Positions 10,272-19,061 of a DNA stretch of 51,190 nucleotides are shown one piece after another. The number at the start of each line of letters is the position of its first letter. The stretch's first letter is position 1. The notes below the pieces were generated by a model. The model did not search any database. It was not told the origin of the DNA and saw only the letters and a program-made list of their open reading frames with translations. The position numbers and the translations under genes are program-made. The stretch is from Rhodoferax sp. (GTDB taxonomy: Bacteria; Pseudomonadota; Gammaproteobacteria; Burkholderiales; Burkholderiaceae_C), in contig NZ_JADMJN010000014.1 in assembly GCF_018780565.1 (NCBI RefSeq), forward strand, positions 1-51,190, given 5' to 3'.

Positions 10272-11180
10272 TCAAGCCACCTGGAACGAGGCCATGATTT
10301 TTTCGCGCAACCATCGGTTGGCCTGATCATTCTCAGCGCTGGCGTGCCAATACAGGAATATGTCGTTGGCGCTGACCGGAATCGGAAACGCAATCAACTG
10401 GTTGGCCAGTGGCTCGTTGATGGAACGGGCGTAGCGCTCTGGCATGGTCAGCAGCAAGTCTGATGTACTGACAAGCTTGCAGGCGGTCCAATAGTTCTGG
10501 CACCGCAGCTTGATGCGCCGCTGAAAACCCAGGCGGGACAGTTCCATGTCTTCAATGCCTGGCCCGGTCTTTCTTGAACTGGCAAGAACATGTTCTTGCG
10601 CCAGATACGTCGCCACGCTGATGCGCCCCTGAACGACCGGATGGTCCTTGCGGGCGACAACGACCATGGGGCCGCCCGCCAAACGCTGGTTGTGAACGTT
10701 GTGGCCCAGTGGCAGCAGAATGTCGATGACAGCGGCCAGCGCGCCCGATGTCAGATCGGACTGCACATCAGAACGGATGTGATGCACGGACGAGACTTGA
10801 ATACCGGGTGCCGCATCGCTGATCCGGCGCATCAGTTCGGGAATTGCGGTGGCTTCCACAATGGAGCGCATGCCGATTTTGAATTCCCGCTGGGATGTCG
10901 CGGGATCAAAAGCCGTCAACTGGCGCAGAGAACCATCAATTTCGCCAATAGCCCGTCGGATCGGATCAATCAACTCCCGCGCAATCGGGGTGGGCGCCAT
11001 GGTGTGGCCCTTGCGCACAAACAGGGGGTCCTTCACCAGATCACGCAAGCGGCCCAGCGCGTGGCTGACCGCTGGTTGGCTCAGTGTGAGCGCTTCACTG
11101 GCACGCGTGATACTGCCTTCTGTGTAGATGGCATCAAAGACCACGAACAGGTTCAAATCGATGCGGCTGATATTTTTCAT
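10272..11180 (-). CDS. LysR-family transcriptional regulator
   Basis: 302 aa from ATG 11180; the frame extends 29 codons upstream, but those encode a hydrophobic stretch unlike the family, whereas MKNISRIDLNLFVVFDAIYT is a standard LysR beginning. The N-terminal winged helix-turn-helix covers about residues 5-65 (GSITRASEALTLSQPAVSHA, LGRLRDLVKDPLFVRKG), followed by a linker helix and a type 2 periplasmic-binding-like effector domain from about 90. It is divergent from the acyl-CoA dehydrogenase operon with 157 bases between the two starts, the usual place for a LysR regulator of that operon; the inducer is unknown. No clear T-N11-A operator with long arms stood out in the gap. Confidence 0.9.
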   Translation of the reverse strand: MKNISRIDLNLFVVFDAIYTEGSITRASEALTLSQPAVSHALGRLRDLVKDPLFVRKGHTMAPTPIARELIDPIRRAIGEIDGSLRQLTAFDPATSQREFKIGMRSIVEATAIPELMRRISDAAPGIQVSSVHHIRSDVQSDLTSGALAAVIDILLPLGHNVHNQRLAGGPMVVVARKDHPVVQGRISVATYLAQEHVLASSRKTGPGIEDMELSRLGFQRRIKLRCQNYWTACKLVSTSDLLLTMPERYARSINEPLANQLIAFPIPVSANDIFLYWHASAENDQANRWLREKIMASFQVA

Positions 11181-11337
11181 GAACGGGATTGCGATGCAAG
11201 GACACACAAAAAAGGAGGGGAAACCAGCCCCTACTATGCACCAAATGAATAGATGTACTGAAAACAAAGCATTGGTCAGACCGCGACTGCCCCGATAAGC
11301 TTCCCCTCATCTACCAAGCACATCAAAAGGAAGCACC

Positions 11338-12570
11338 ATGCAAATCGATTTTTCACCCAAAGTGCAGGAGCTTCACGGCCGCGTCAAAACCTTCCTGGAA
11401 GAAAACGTCTTCCCGAACTACGAACGTCGCGAGAAGGAAATCGCCGCCAATGCCAAAGAGGGAAATGCCTACCGCACCTACCCGGTTCTTGAAGAACTCA
11501 AGGCCAAAGCAAAAGCCGAAGGCTTGTGGAACCTGTTTCTGCCCGAGTCCGGGCACGGTTACGGCCTGAGCAATCTGGAATATTCACCGATTGCAGAAAT
11601 GATGGGGCGCCAGTACTGGTCGGCTGAAGTCTTCAACTGCTCGGCACCGGACACCGGCAACATGGAAGTGCTGGAGCGCTATGGCACGGAAGAACAAAAG
11701 GAAAAATGGCTCAAGCCCCTGCTGGCGGGTGAAATCCGTTCATCGTTTGCGATGACCGAGCCGGCCGTGGCCTCTTCGGATGCCACCAATATTGAGTGCC
11801 GCATTGTGCGCGACGGGGACGACTACGTCATCAATGGCCGCAAGTGGTACATCACCGGTGCGGCCGCAGAGAACTGCAAGGTCTTCATCCTGATGGGCAA
11901 GACCGACCCCGACAACGCCAACCGGCATCGCCAGCAATCCATGATTCTGGTGCCCAAGAACACCCCTGGCGTGACCATCGTGCGCGATATGGCGCTGTAT
12001 GGCTTCATGGACCCCCCGGCGGGGCACCCCGAAGTGCTGTTTGAAAACGTGCGCGTACCGGTGAGCAACATCCTGCTGGGTGAAGGTCGCGGTTTCGAGA
12101 TTGCACAAGGACGCCTTGGGCCTGGACGCATTCACCACTGCATGCGGGTCGTCGGCATGGCCGAAGCCGCCCTGGAGCTGATGTGCCGCCGCGTGGTGTC
12201 TCGGGTCGCGTTTCACAAACCACTGTCTGACCAGAGCTTGTGGCGCGAGCGCATTGCCAAATCCCGCACACTGATTGACCAGACCCGTTTGCTGGTGTTG
12301 CACGCGGCACAGCGCATGGATCTGGTTGGCAACAAGGTTGCAGCCAAAGAAATTGCGATGATCAAAGTGGCCGCGCCCAACAACTGCTGCAAGGTGATTG
12401 ACTGGGCGATCCAGGCGCACGGCGCCGCCGGTTACAGCCAGGATTTCCTGCTCACGTCCTACTACGCCTATGCGCGCCATCTGCGAACAGCCGACGGCCC
12501 GGACGAAGTGCACAACAATGCCATCGCCAAGCTGGAGCTGGCGCCCTACCAATTGAAACATCCGAAATGA
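11338..12570 (+). CDS. Acyl-CoA dehydrogenase, ACAD10/11-like
   Basis: 410-aa FAD enzyme that would oxidise an acyl-CoA at the alpha-beta bond. It has the N-terminal helical domain (1 to about 125), the FAD-contacting SSFAMTEPAVASSDATNIEC and NGRKWYITGA, the middle beta domain with LFENVRVPVSNILLGEGRGF, and the C-terminal helical domain ending in TADGPDEVHNNAIAKLE. The GPDEVH ending and the long N-terminus point to the ACAD10/11-like branch rather than short-chain dehydrogenases. A good ribosome binding site (AAAGGAAG) precedes ATG. Its stop overlaps the next start as ATGA, so it is the first gene of a three-gene operon with two SDRs, probably under the divergent LysR regulator. The substrate cannot be read from sequence. 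Confidence 0.92.
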   Translation: MQIDFSPKVQELHGRVKTFLEENVFPNYERREKEIAANAKEGNAYRTYPVLEELKAKAKAEGLWNLFLPESGHGYGLSNLEYSPIAEMMGRQYWSAEVFNCSAPDTGNMEVLERYGTEEQKEKWLKPLLAGEIRSSFAMTEPAVASSDATNIECRIVRDGDDYVINGRKWYITGAAAENCKVFILMGKTDPDNANRHRQQSMILVPKNTPGVTIVRDMALYGFMDPPAGHPEVLFENVRVPVSNILLGEGRGFEIAQGRLGPGRIHHCMRVVGMAEAALELMCRRVVSRVAFHKPLSDQSLWRERIAKSRTLIDQTRLLVLHAAQRMDLVGNKVAAKEIAMIKVAAPNNCCKVIDWAIQAHGAAGYSQDFLLTSYYAYARHLRTADGPDEVHNNAIAKLELAPYQLKHPK

Positions 12571-13340
12571 ACATACGAATGAAAAAAACACACTCCGGGC
12601 AAGTTGCCCTGGTCACCGGTGCCGGCAATGGTATTGGCCGTGCCACAGCCCTGGCATTCGCCGCCAACGGATTGAAGGTCATCGTCTCCGACATTGACAT
12701 ACCCGGCGGTGAAGATACCGTGGCCCAGATCAAGGCGGCAGGCGGCGAGGCAAGCTTTGTGCAATGCAATGTTGCCCGCGAGGAGGAAGTCAAAGCACTG
12801 ATCGCCAGGACCGTCGCCACCTATGGCCGCCTCGACTATGCCTTCAACAACGCTGGCATCGACATCGAGAAAGGCCGATTGGCCGATAGCAGCGAGGCCG
12901 AGTTCGACGCCATCATGGACGTGAACGTCAAGGGGGTCTGGCTGTGCATGAAACACCAGATTCCCCTCATGCTGGCGCAGGGTGGCGGCTCGATCGTCAA
13001 CACAGCCTCCGTGGCCGGCCTCATTGCGGCGCCGAAGATGGGCATCTACTCCGCATCCAAGCATGCCGTGATCGGCATGACCAAATCGGCGGCCGTCGAG
13101 TACGGAAAAAAGAATATCCGGATCAACGCAGTATGTCCGGCCGTTATCGACACCGAGATGTTCCGCCGCGCCAAGGAAGGAGACCCCAAGAAAGCAGAGT
13201 TGGCAGTTCTCATGCATCCTGTCGGGCGCATCGGTAAAGCGGAGGAAATTGCCGCCGCTGTGCTTTACCTGAGCAGCGATTTGGCTGGCTTCACCACCGG
13301 TGTCGCTCTGCCGGTCGATGGTGGCCTTACCGCAATCTGA
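12567..13340 (+). CDS. SDR-family oxidoreductase (first of two)
   Basis: 257-aa classical short-chain dehydrogenase/reductase. Cofactor motif TGAGNGIG at about residues 18-25, NNAG at about 92-95, catalytic Ser in NTASVAGL and Tyr-Lys in YSASKHA, and the C-terminal GFTTGVALPVDGG. An Asp in VSDID at the end of the second beta strand suggests NAD(H) preference. Translation is coupled to the acyl-CoA dehydrogenase by the ATGA overlap; a second in-frame ATG four codons later is an alternative start. In this operon it is plausibly a 3-hydroxyacyl-CoA or alcohol dehydrogenase step, but that is inferred from context only. Confidence 0.9.
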   Translation: MNIRMKKTHSGQVALVTGAGNGIGRATALAFAANGLKVIVSDIDIPGGEDTVAQIKAAGGEASFVQCNVAREEEVKALIARTVATYGRLDYAFNNAGIDIEKGRLADSSEAEFDAIMDVNVKGVWLCMKHQIPLMLAQGGGSIVNTASVAGLIAAPKMGIYSASKHAVIGMTKSAAVEYGKKNIRINAVCPAVIDTEMFRRAKEGDPKKAELAVLMHPVGRIGKAEEIAAAVLYLSSDLAGFTTGVALPVDGGLTAI

Positions 13341-13352
13341 AAGGAAAAAATC

Positions 13353-14114
13353 ATGCGTTTATTTGATCTGACTGGCAAAGTTGCCATCATCACGGGTTCG
13401 AGCCGCGGTATCGGCCGTGCCATTGCAGAAAACATGGCCGCCTGCGGCGCCAAGGTGGTCATTTCCAGCCGCAAGGCCGAACCCTGCGAAGCAGTGGCCG
13501 CCAGCATCCGCGCCAGTGGTGGGCAGGCGATTGCAATCCCGGCGAATATTTCGGACAAGGCCCAGATGGAGCAACTGGTGGCGCAAACCCGCAGTCAGCT
13601 TGGCCCCATCGACATCCTGGTCTGCAACGCCGCGAGCAACCCCTACTATGGCCCCAGCACCGGCATGGGCGACGAAGTGTTTGAGAAGATCATGCGCAAC
13701 AACGTGCTGTCCAATCACTGGCTGTGTCAGATGGTGCGCCCCGACATGGCGGCAAAGAAAAACGGCGCGATCATCATCATCTCGTCAATCGGTGGACTGC
13801 AGGGCTCCTCCACCATTGGCATGTACTGCGTCTCCAAGGCCGCCGACATGCAGGTTGCCCGCAACCTCGCCGTGGAATGGGGTCCGGACAATATCCGGGT
13901 CAATTGCATCGCGCCCGGTGTGATCCAGACCGACTTTGCCAAGGCGATCCACGAAGACCAGCGTGTTCTGGATGTGGTCGAAAGCCAGTTGCCACTGCGC
14001 CGCATCGGTCAGCCTGATGACATCGCCGGTATCGCCGTGATGCTGGCAGGCGCTGCCGGCAACTACATCACTGGCCAGACCATCGTCGCCGATGGCGGCA
14101 TGGTGATTCGCTAA
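13353..14114 (+). CDS. SDR-family oxidoreductase (second of two)
   Basis: 253-aa classical SDR with cofactor motif TGSSRGIG (about 14-21), SSRKAEP after the second strand (an Arg-containing pattern more typical of NADP(H) enzymes), CNAAS in place of the usual NNAG, catalytic IISSIGG and YCVSKAA, and the C-terminal ITGQTIVADGG. It starts 12 bases after the previous SDR behind GAAAGGAAA, so it closes the acyl-CoA dehydrogenase operon. It is not a recent duplicate of its neighbour: the motifs and cofactor residues differ, so the two probably act on different steps or with different cofactors. Confidence 0.9.
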   Translation: MRLFDLTGKVAIITGSSRGIGRAIAENMAACGAKVVISSRKAEPCEAVAASIRASGGQAIAIPANISDKAQMEQLVAQTRSQLGPIDILVCNAASNPYYGPSTGMGDEVFEKIMRNNVLSNHWLCQMVRPDMAAKKNGAIIIISSIGGLQGSSTIGMYCVSKAADMQVARNLAVEWGPDNIRVNCIAPGVIQTDFAKAIHEDQRVLDVVESQLPLRRIGQPDDIAGIAVMLAGAAGNYITGQTIVADGGMVIR

Positions 14115-14133
14115 TTGGGTTCAGCGGGCCGGA

Positions 14134-15696
14134 CTAATGGGCACCCGCATCCACGGTGCCCGCACCCGGTCCGCCATTCAATGGCCGCGACATCCAGACA
14201 AATGGAATCAGCAGCAGAAACATCAGGGCCGAGGCATAAAACACGTCGTTGGCAGCCAGCATGTAAGCCTGCTGATCCACCAAGCGGTTAATCTGTGCCA
14301 GGGATTGTTCGGGGCTTAGCCCGGCGCTCCCCAATCCCGCCAGAACCTGCGTTGCGGCAAAGTTACCTTTTTCAACCGACTCTGCCAGTTGCGCATGGTG
14401 CATGGCAGCGCGATCCTGCCACACCGTGGTGGCAATCGACGTGCCGAATGAGCCCGCCACAATGCGCGCAAAGCTGGACAAGCCAGAAGCCGCGGGGATC
14501 TTGTCTGGCGTGATGCCGGACAAAGTGATGAAAGACAGGGGGATAAAGAAGAACGCCATGGCAATGCCCTGCACGATGGTGGGCAGCATGATGGTGCCAA
14601 AGTCAGCCTGCGTGTTGAAATGCGAGCGCATCAGCAGCACCGCAGCAAAAATCACAAAAGCAAAACTGGCCAGATAACGCGGATCGACCCGGGTGATGTT
14701 CTTCCCCACGATCGGGGACAGGATAATGGCAAAAATGCCCACCGGTGCCAGCAGCATGCCGGCATCGGTTGACGGATAACCCATGAATTGCTGAAGCCAC
14801 AAAGGCAACAGAACGACATTGCCAAAGAACAATCCGTAACCGACCGCCACGGCCACCGTGCCCGACCAGAAATTACGCCGCTTGAACAGGCGCAAATCGA
14901 CCACCGGGTGTTCTTCGGTGAGTTCCCAGGCCAGGAAGAATGCAAAACCCACCAGCGCCACCACGCCCAGGGTGACCACCTCGGAGGAGTGGAACCAGTC
15001 CAGCTCCTTGCCTTTGTCCAGCATGATCTGCAAGGCCCCCACCCACAGCACCAGCAGGCCCAAGCCAACCGAATCGATGGGCAATTTTTGCGTCACACTT
15101 TCCCGCTTGTGGTAGATCGTCCATACCATGAAGGCCGACAACAGCCCCAGGGGAATATTGATATAAAAAATCCAGGACCAGTAGATGTTGTCAGTGATCC
15201 AGCCCCCAAGCAGCGGCCCCATGACAGGCGCCACCAGTGTCGTCATGGCCCACAAGGCCATCGCCAGTCCCGCCAGTGCAGGCGGGTAACTCGACAAAAG
15301 CAAACCCTGCGACAAGGGAATCATCGGACCTGCTACAAAGCCTTGCAGGGCACGAAATGCAATCAGCGAATTCATGTTGGGTGCAAGACCGCATAACCAG
15401 GAGGTCAGCACAAACAAGAGCACGCTGGTGACAAACAGACGCACCTGCCCGAAACGCTGGGACAGCCATCCGGTGAGTGGCAAGGCAATAGCGTTGGCCA
15501 CCCCAAAGCTGGTGATCACCCAGGTGCCCTGGTTGGCACTGACGCCCAGATCGCCCGCGATAGCCGGTAACGACACGTTGGCAATGGACGAGTCCAGCAC
15601 GTTCATGAAGGTGGCCAGCGACAGCGCGATGGTGCCCCACATGCGGGCCGCCCCCTGCAGCGGCGGCAGCGGATTGAATTGAGGTGCGCTGGCCAT
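14134..15696 (-). CDS. emrB: DHA2-family (EmrB-type) MFS drug efflux permease
   Basis: 520 aa from ATG 15696 (the longer open frame would run into the end of emrA). Fourteen hydrophobic segments are expected for DHA2 transporters and the hydropathy agrees. Visible signatures include LATFMNVLDSSIANVSLPAI in TM1, the QGTWVITSFGVANAIALPLT TM2 region, GWLSQRFGQVRLF (motif A region) and PVMGPLLGGWITDNIYWSWI (motif C). It works as the inner-membrane pump of a tripartite system with the HlyD-type adaptor and the NodT-type outer membrane channel encoded just upstream in the same operon. The substrates are probably hydrophobic toxicants, as for EmrAB; not readable from sequence. It converges on the SDR operon. 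Confidence 0.92.
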   Translation of the reverse strand: MASAPQFNPLPPLQGAARMWGTIALSLATFMNVLDSSIANVSLPAIAGDLGVSANQGTWVITSFGVANAIALPLTGWLSQRFGQVRLFVTSVLLFVLTSWLCGLAPNMNSLIAFRALQGFVAGPMIPLSQGLLLSSYPPALAGLAMALWAMTTLVAPVMGPLLGGWITDNIYWSWIFYINIPLGLLSAFMVWTIYHKRESVTQKLPIDSVGLGLLVLWVGALQIMLDKGKELDWFHSSEVVTLGVVALVGFAFFLAWELTEEHPVVDLRLFKRRNFWSGTVAVAVGYGLFFGNVVLLPLWLQQFMGYPSTDAGMLLAPVGIFAIILSPIVGKNITRVDPRYLASFAFVIFAAVLLMRSHFNTQADFGTIMLPTIVQGIAMAFFFIPLSFITLSGITPDKIPAASGLSSFARIVAGSFGTSIATTVWQDRAAMHHAQLAESVEKGNFAATQVLAGLGSAGLSPEQSLAQINRLVDQQAYMLAANDVFYASALMFLLLIPFVWMSRPLNGGPGAGTVDAGAH

Positions 15697-15724
15697 GTCG
15701 GGCTTGCCTGGGCTAAGGTTCAAA

Positions 15725-16945
15725 TCAGCGATGCGCGAGGTTGGCGGCAACGATTTTGCGAACCTCCTCAGCCGCACCACTGTCCAGCGACTCGTAAACG
15801 GCCGTTTGCACCATCGCAGAGGCGCGCGGCGCATCGGCCAGCATCTTGCCGTCCTTGTTGCTCACATCAACCGTCGCTTCCATCGACAAACCCACACGCA
15901 AAGGGCTTTGTGCCAATTGGGCCGCATCCAGCGCTACGCGCACCGGTACGCGCTGCACCACCTTGATCCAGTTGCCAGTCGCGTTTTGTGCTGGCAGCAG
16001 CGCAAAGGCTGCGCCCGTGCCCATGCCCAGGCCGGCCACCGTGCCCTTGTACTCAACCTTTTTGCCATACAGATCAGCCGTCAATTTAACGGACTGGCCA
16101 ATGCGGATATTGCGCAACTGCACTTCCTTGAAATTGGCATCCACCCACAACTGGTTCAAGGGAATGATGGACATCAGGGGTGTGCCGGCTGCCACGCGCT
16201 GCCCAAGTTGCACGGTACGCTTGGCGACGAAGCCATCCACCGGTGCGGGCAAGGCGGCACGCTGGCTGGCCAGCCAGGCCTCACGAACCTTGGTTGCAGC
16301 CACCAGCACCGTGGGATGTTTTTCGATACTGGTGCCATCCGTCATCGCCTGATTGCTGAGCAACTGTTCCTTCGCTGCTGCCACGCCGGCCTGAGCGGAG
16401 GCCAGGGCGCTCTTGCCGTTGGCAAGCTGGGTTTGCGCGTGGCTCAACTCCTCCTTGGAGACAGCACCGTTTTGAATCAGCGACTGACGGCGATTCAGGT
16501 CTTCGGTGGCACGGGCAATTTCGGTTTGCGCCTTGGCCACATCCGACTCGCGCAGCACAACCTGCGCGCTCAAACTACCGTTGTTGGCATACAGGGTACG
16601 CGCCTGGCGCACCGCTTGGGCCAGGTTAGCCCGGGCTTGATCCAAGGCCACGTTGGCGTCGGCCGGGTCGAGCTTGACGAGGGGTTGGCCCGCTTTGACG
16701 TAATCGGTGTCATCTGCCAGGATGGCCATGACAGTGCCACCAATCTGCGGAGTGATCTGGATCACATTGCCCTGCACATAGGCGTTGTCGGTGGACTCGT
16801 AATGGCTGGCCACCAAATATTCGTAAGCGGCCCAGCCGGCACCGATCACCGCCACGATGCCGATCAGCGCCAACAGCGCCCTCTTGCGTGCTGGGTTGCC
16901 TGCGGCATGCGGCGCTTTGACGATGGGGGCTTGCGTTGCTGTCAT
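15725..16945 (-). CDS. emrA: HlyD-family membrane fusion protein (EmrA type)
   Basis: 406-aa periplasmic adaptor. A short cytoplasmic N-terminus is followed by one transmembrane helix (about 25-44, RALLALIGIVAVIGAGWAAY), the EmrA-type beta-barrel/lipoyl motif STDNAYVQGNVIQITPQIGG, a long coiled-coil hairpin (about 100-220, rich in Ala/Gln) and the second half-lipoyl segment with AAPVDGFVAKR-like spacing (PAPVDGFVAKR at about 232). It bridges the EmrB-type pump and the outer membrane factor. It lies 28 bases before emrB and 28 bases after the outer membrane factor gene, in one operon headed by marR. Confidence 0.92.
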   Translation of the reverse strand: MTATQAPIVKAPHAAGNPARKRALLALIGIVAVIGAGWAAYEYLVASHYESTDNAYVQGNVIQITPQIGGTVMAILADDTDYVKAGQPLVKLDPADANVALDQARANLAQAVRQARTLYANNGSLSAQVVLRESDVAKAQTEIARATEDLNRRQSLIQNGAVSKEELSHAQTQLANGKSALASAQAGVAAAKEQLLSNQAMTDGTSIEKHPTVLVAATKVREAWLASQRAALPAPVDGFVAKRTVQLGQRVAAGTPLMSIIPLNQLWVDANFKEVQLRNIRIGQSVKLTADLYGKKVEYKGTVAGLGMGTGAAFALLPAQNATGNWIKVVQRVPVRVALDAAQLAQSPLRVGLSMEATVDVSNKDGKMLADAPRASAMVQTAVYESLDSGAAEEVRKIVAANLAHR

Positions 16946-16973
16946 GTTGTTGGCTCAAAAAAATAATATTGAC

Positions 16974-18443
16974 CTATTTCTGGGCCATGGGCACGGAGAA
17001 ATCGGTGCGATAGCCACCACCCAGAGCGCGTATCAGTGCCACTTGCGTATCGAGTGCGCGAGCCGTCAGATCGACGCCTTGGCGACGCTGGTTCAGCACA
17101 GCGGTTTCGGCAATGAGCACACTCAGGTAGTTGCCCAGTCCTGCGTCATAGCGTTGCACCGCAATCTCGTAGGCGTTTTCTGCAAACGCCAATGCCGAAC
17201 GCTGCTCAAGCAGTTGGCGCTGAATGGCCTGAGTGGATGCAAGTTGGTCAGCGACTTCGCGCACCGCTTCAATCACAGCGGCGTTGTAGCTTTCAATTGC
17301 GGCGTCGAGGTCGGCCGTCTTGCCGCGTAAATTGGCGCGCAGGCGCCCCCCGTCAAACAGGGGTAAACGCAAGGCCGGACCCAGACCCCATTGCTCGCTG
17401 CCGGCACTCAGCAGCCGGTCAAGGCCAATGCTGGAGAAACCGGCAAAGGCCATCAAATTGATGTTGGGATAAAACTGGGACTTGGCGTTGCCGACTTCCT
17501 GAGTGGCGGCCTCGACGCGCCAGCGTGCGGCGGTGATGTCAGCCCGACGACCCAGCAAGTCAGATGGAATTGCGGAGGTAAATGCTATGTTTTTAATAGC
17601 ATTAGAAGAGGGTATGACAAGGGCCTGATCCAGTTTCTTGCTCCCTACCAACGCATGAAGCGCATGCTGGTTCAGGGTCAGCTGCTCCTGCAGGAATTCA
17701 ATTTGCAGGCGGGCATCGGGCAAGGTGCCTTCGCTTTGACGCAGTTCCAGGCGCGTATCCAAACCGGCGTTGACCCGGTCTTGCACCAGGCGCAGTGCCT
17801 GTTCTCTCTGGGCCAGAACACGACGCGCCACATCGAGGTGCTCATTCAGCCGCACCAACTGAAAGTAAGTTCGCGCCACATTGCTGGCAAGCAGCATGCG
17901 AGCCGCCTGGGCATCGGCCTGGGCGGCACGGGCATTGCCCAGCGCCGCATCCAGCGCAGCGCGATTTTTGCCAAAGAAATCCAGTTCCCAACCGGCCGTC
18001 AGTTGTGCTGTGCCACTTTCGCGAATGGTCCCCGCCAGAGGGGGAGGAACCGCACCATTGTTGGTGTACTTTTGTCGTGTTGCATCAAGCGCCGCATTGA
18101 CTTGCGGCCGGGTCGCGGCCTCAGCCAGTTCGCCGCCCGCCTGGGCGCGTGCAACCCGGGCCTGCACCAACTTGAGACTGGGGCTGCCAATCAGTGCGTC
18201 GTCCATCAGACGGTTGAGCTGCTCATCACCAAACTCGCGCCACCACTGGGCCTCCACCATCACCGGTGCACCGGCTGGCGGCGTTGCCCCCGCCGAGGGA
18301 GCTTCACGCAGCAAGGCTTGGGGCAGGATGCCTTTCATGCTGGCGCAGCCCGTCAAGCCCACGATGACAGCGCCGAGCAGCGCCAATTGAAGCCAGCGGG
18401 GATTGCCCACAGCCTGGAGCGGGCGCAGAAATTCAAGCCTCAT
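16974..18443 (-). CDS. NodT/OprM-family outer membrane efflux lipoprotein
   Basis: 489 aa with a lipoprotein signal: charged start, hydrophobic core LALLGAVIVG and lipobox LTGC, so it is acylated and exported. The rest is a duplicated TolC-type channel domain (alpha-barrel/beta-barrel), with GWELDFFGKNRAALDAALGN in the first half and GPALRLPLFDGGRLRANLRG in the second. Its ATG overlaps the marR stop by 11 bases. Residues SNAIKNIAF are encoded by a 23-base palindrome (17581-17603) of a repeat family seen elsewhere in the window, inside the coding frame. It forms the outer membrane exit of the EmrAB-type pump. Confidence 0.92.
   Translation of the reverse strand: MRLEFLRPLQAVGNPRWLQLALLGAVIVGLTGCASMKGILPQALLREAPSAGATPPAGAPVMVEAQWWREFGDEQLNRLMDDALIGSPSLKLVQARVARAQAGGELAEAATRPQVNAALDATRQKYTNNGAVPPPLAGTIRESGTAQLTAGWELDFFGKNRAALDAALGNARAAQADAQAARMLLASNVARTYFQLVRLNEHLDVARRVLAQREQALRLVQDRVNAGLDTRLELRQSEGTLPDARLQIEFLQEQLTLNQHALHALVGSKKLDQALVIPSSNAIKNIAFTSAIPSDLLGRRADITAARWRVEAATQEVGNAKSQFYPNINLMAFAGFSSIGLDRLLSAGSEQWGLGPALRLPLFDGGRLRANLRGKTADLDAAIESYNAAVIEAVREVADQLASTQAIQRQLLEQRSALAFAENAYEIAVQRYDAGLGNYLSVLIAETAVLNQRRQGVDLTARALDTQVALIRALGGGYRTDFSVPMAQK
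17581..17603. repeat. GCTAT-N7-ATAGC palindrome inside the outer membrane factor gene
   Basis: Perfect 8-base arms (AATGCTAT / ATAGCATT) around the 7-base AT-rich spacer GTTTTTA, unusually AT-rich for this gene. In frame it encodes NAIKNIA. Same architecture as the elements near 20109, 33002, 41266, 48901 and 50443. Confidence 0.7.
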
Positions 18444-18969
18444 TCGGGCCTCCGGAAACTGAGTTATTCAGGGCTTGCGCGTTGTCAAGAATGCGGCGCA
18501 AAAACCCCATCAAGGCCTGGTATTCATCCACTGAAAATCCCGCAAGATGCGCGTTTTGAATCTGGCACAGAACCACCGGAATGCCTCGGGCAGCCTCGCG
18601 GCCTGCGTCGGTCAACTCGATGTTGACAACACGCCGGTCTTCAAGGGAGCGGACCCGGCGACAGAGACCCTTGGCCTCCAGCCGATCCAGCAGACGGGTC
18701 ATAGCACCGGCGTCCAGATGGCATTCACGTGCCAACTCGGCCACCGTCGACGCCTGGCCGGTAAACAGCTTGAGCAAGGGTACCCACTGGGCATTGGTCA
18801 GGTCACTGGCGCCCAGTTGTCGTTCGACCTCGTGCGATCCCAATGCCAGTACACGCCGGATCAGATACCCCAGACTTTCCTCGGGCACATAGCTGGCCGC
18901 CCGATAAAACTCGATGGCAGAGCACTCTGCCTTAACCGGCTTGGAACTGGGACAAGAAGACTTGCGCAT
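18433..18969 (-). CDS. MarR-family regulator heading the efflux operon
   Basis: 178-aa winged helix-turn-helix regulator. An N-terminal extension precedes the dimerisation helix (GYLIRRVLALGSHEVERQL), then the DNA-binding region with TVAELARECHLDAGAMTRLL (recognition helix) and the wing LCRRVRSLEDRRVVNIELTD, then C-terminal dimer helices. MarR/EmrR-type proteins usually repress their own efflux operon and release DNA when bound to phenolic or drug ligands. It is the first gene of marR-omf-emrA-emrB, overlapping the next start by 11 bases. A perfect palindrome 18 bases upstream of its ATG is the likely operator. The start at 18969 has only a weak ribosome binding site. Confidence 0.92.
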   Translation of the reverse strand: MRKSSCPSSKPVKAECSAIEFYRAASYVPEESLGYLIRRVLALGSHEVERQLGASDLTNAQWVPLLKLFTGQASTVAELARECHLDAGAMTRLLDRLEAKGLCRRVRSLEDRRVVNIELTDAGREAARGIPVVLCQIQNAHLAGFSVDEYQALMGFLRRILDNAQALNNSVSGGPNEA

Positions 18970-18986
18970 AGGGGATTGTCATATTA

Positions 18987-19000
18987 ATTGCCTAGGCAAT
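18987..19000. promoter_or_regulatory. Probable MarR operator palindrome
   Basis: ATTGCCTAGGCAAT is a perfect 14-base inverted repeat in the 92-base gap between divergent marR and the ABC exporter gene. It lies 18 bases upstream of the marR start and 62 upstream of the ABC start. Perfect 12-16 base palindromes in this position are typical MarR-family operators; the binding itself is inferred. Confidence 0.65.
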
Positions 19001-19061
19001 AGATGTCAAGGCTTTGTTTGGTGCGGCAACGTTTTCTGCAGTTTTTGACTACACTCAGTCC

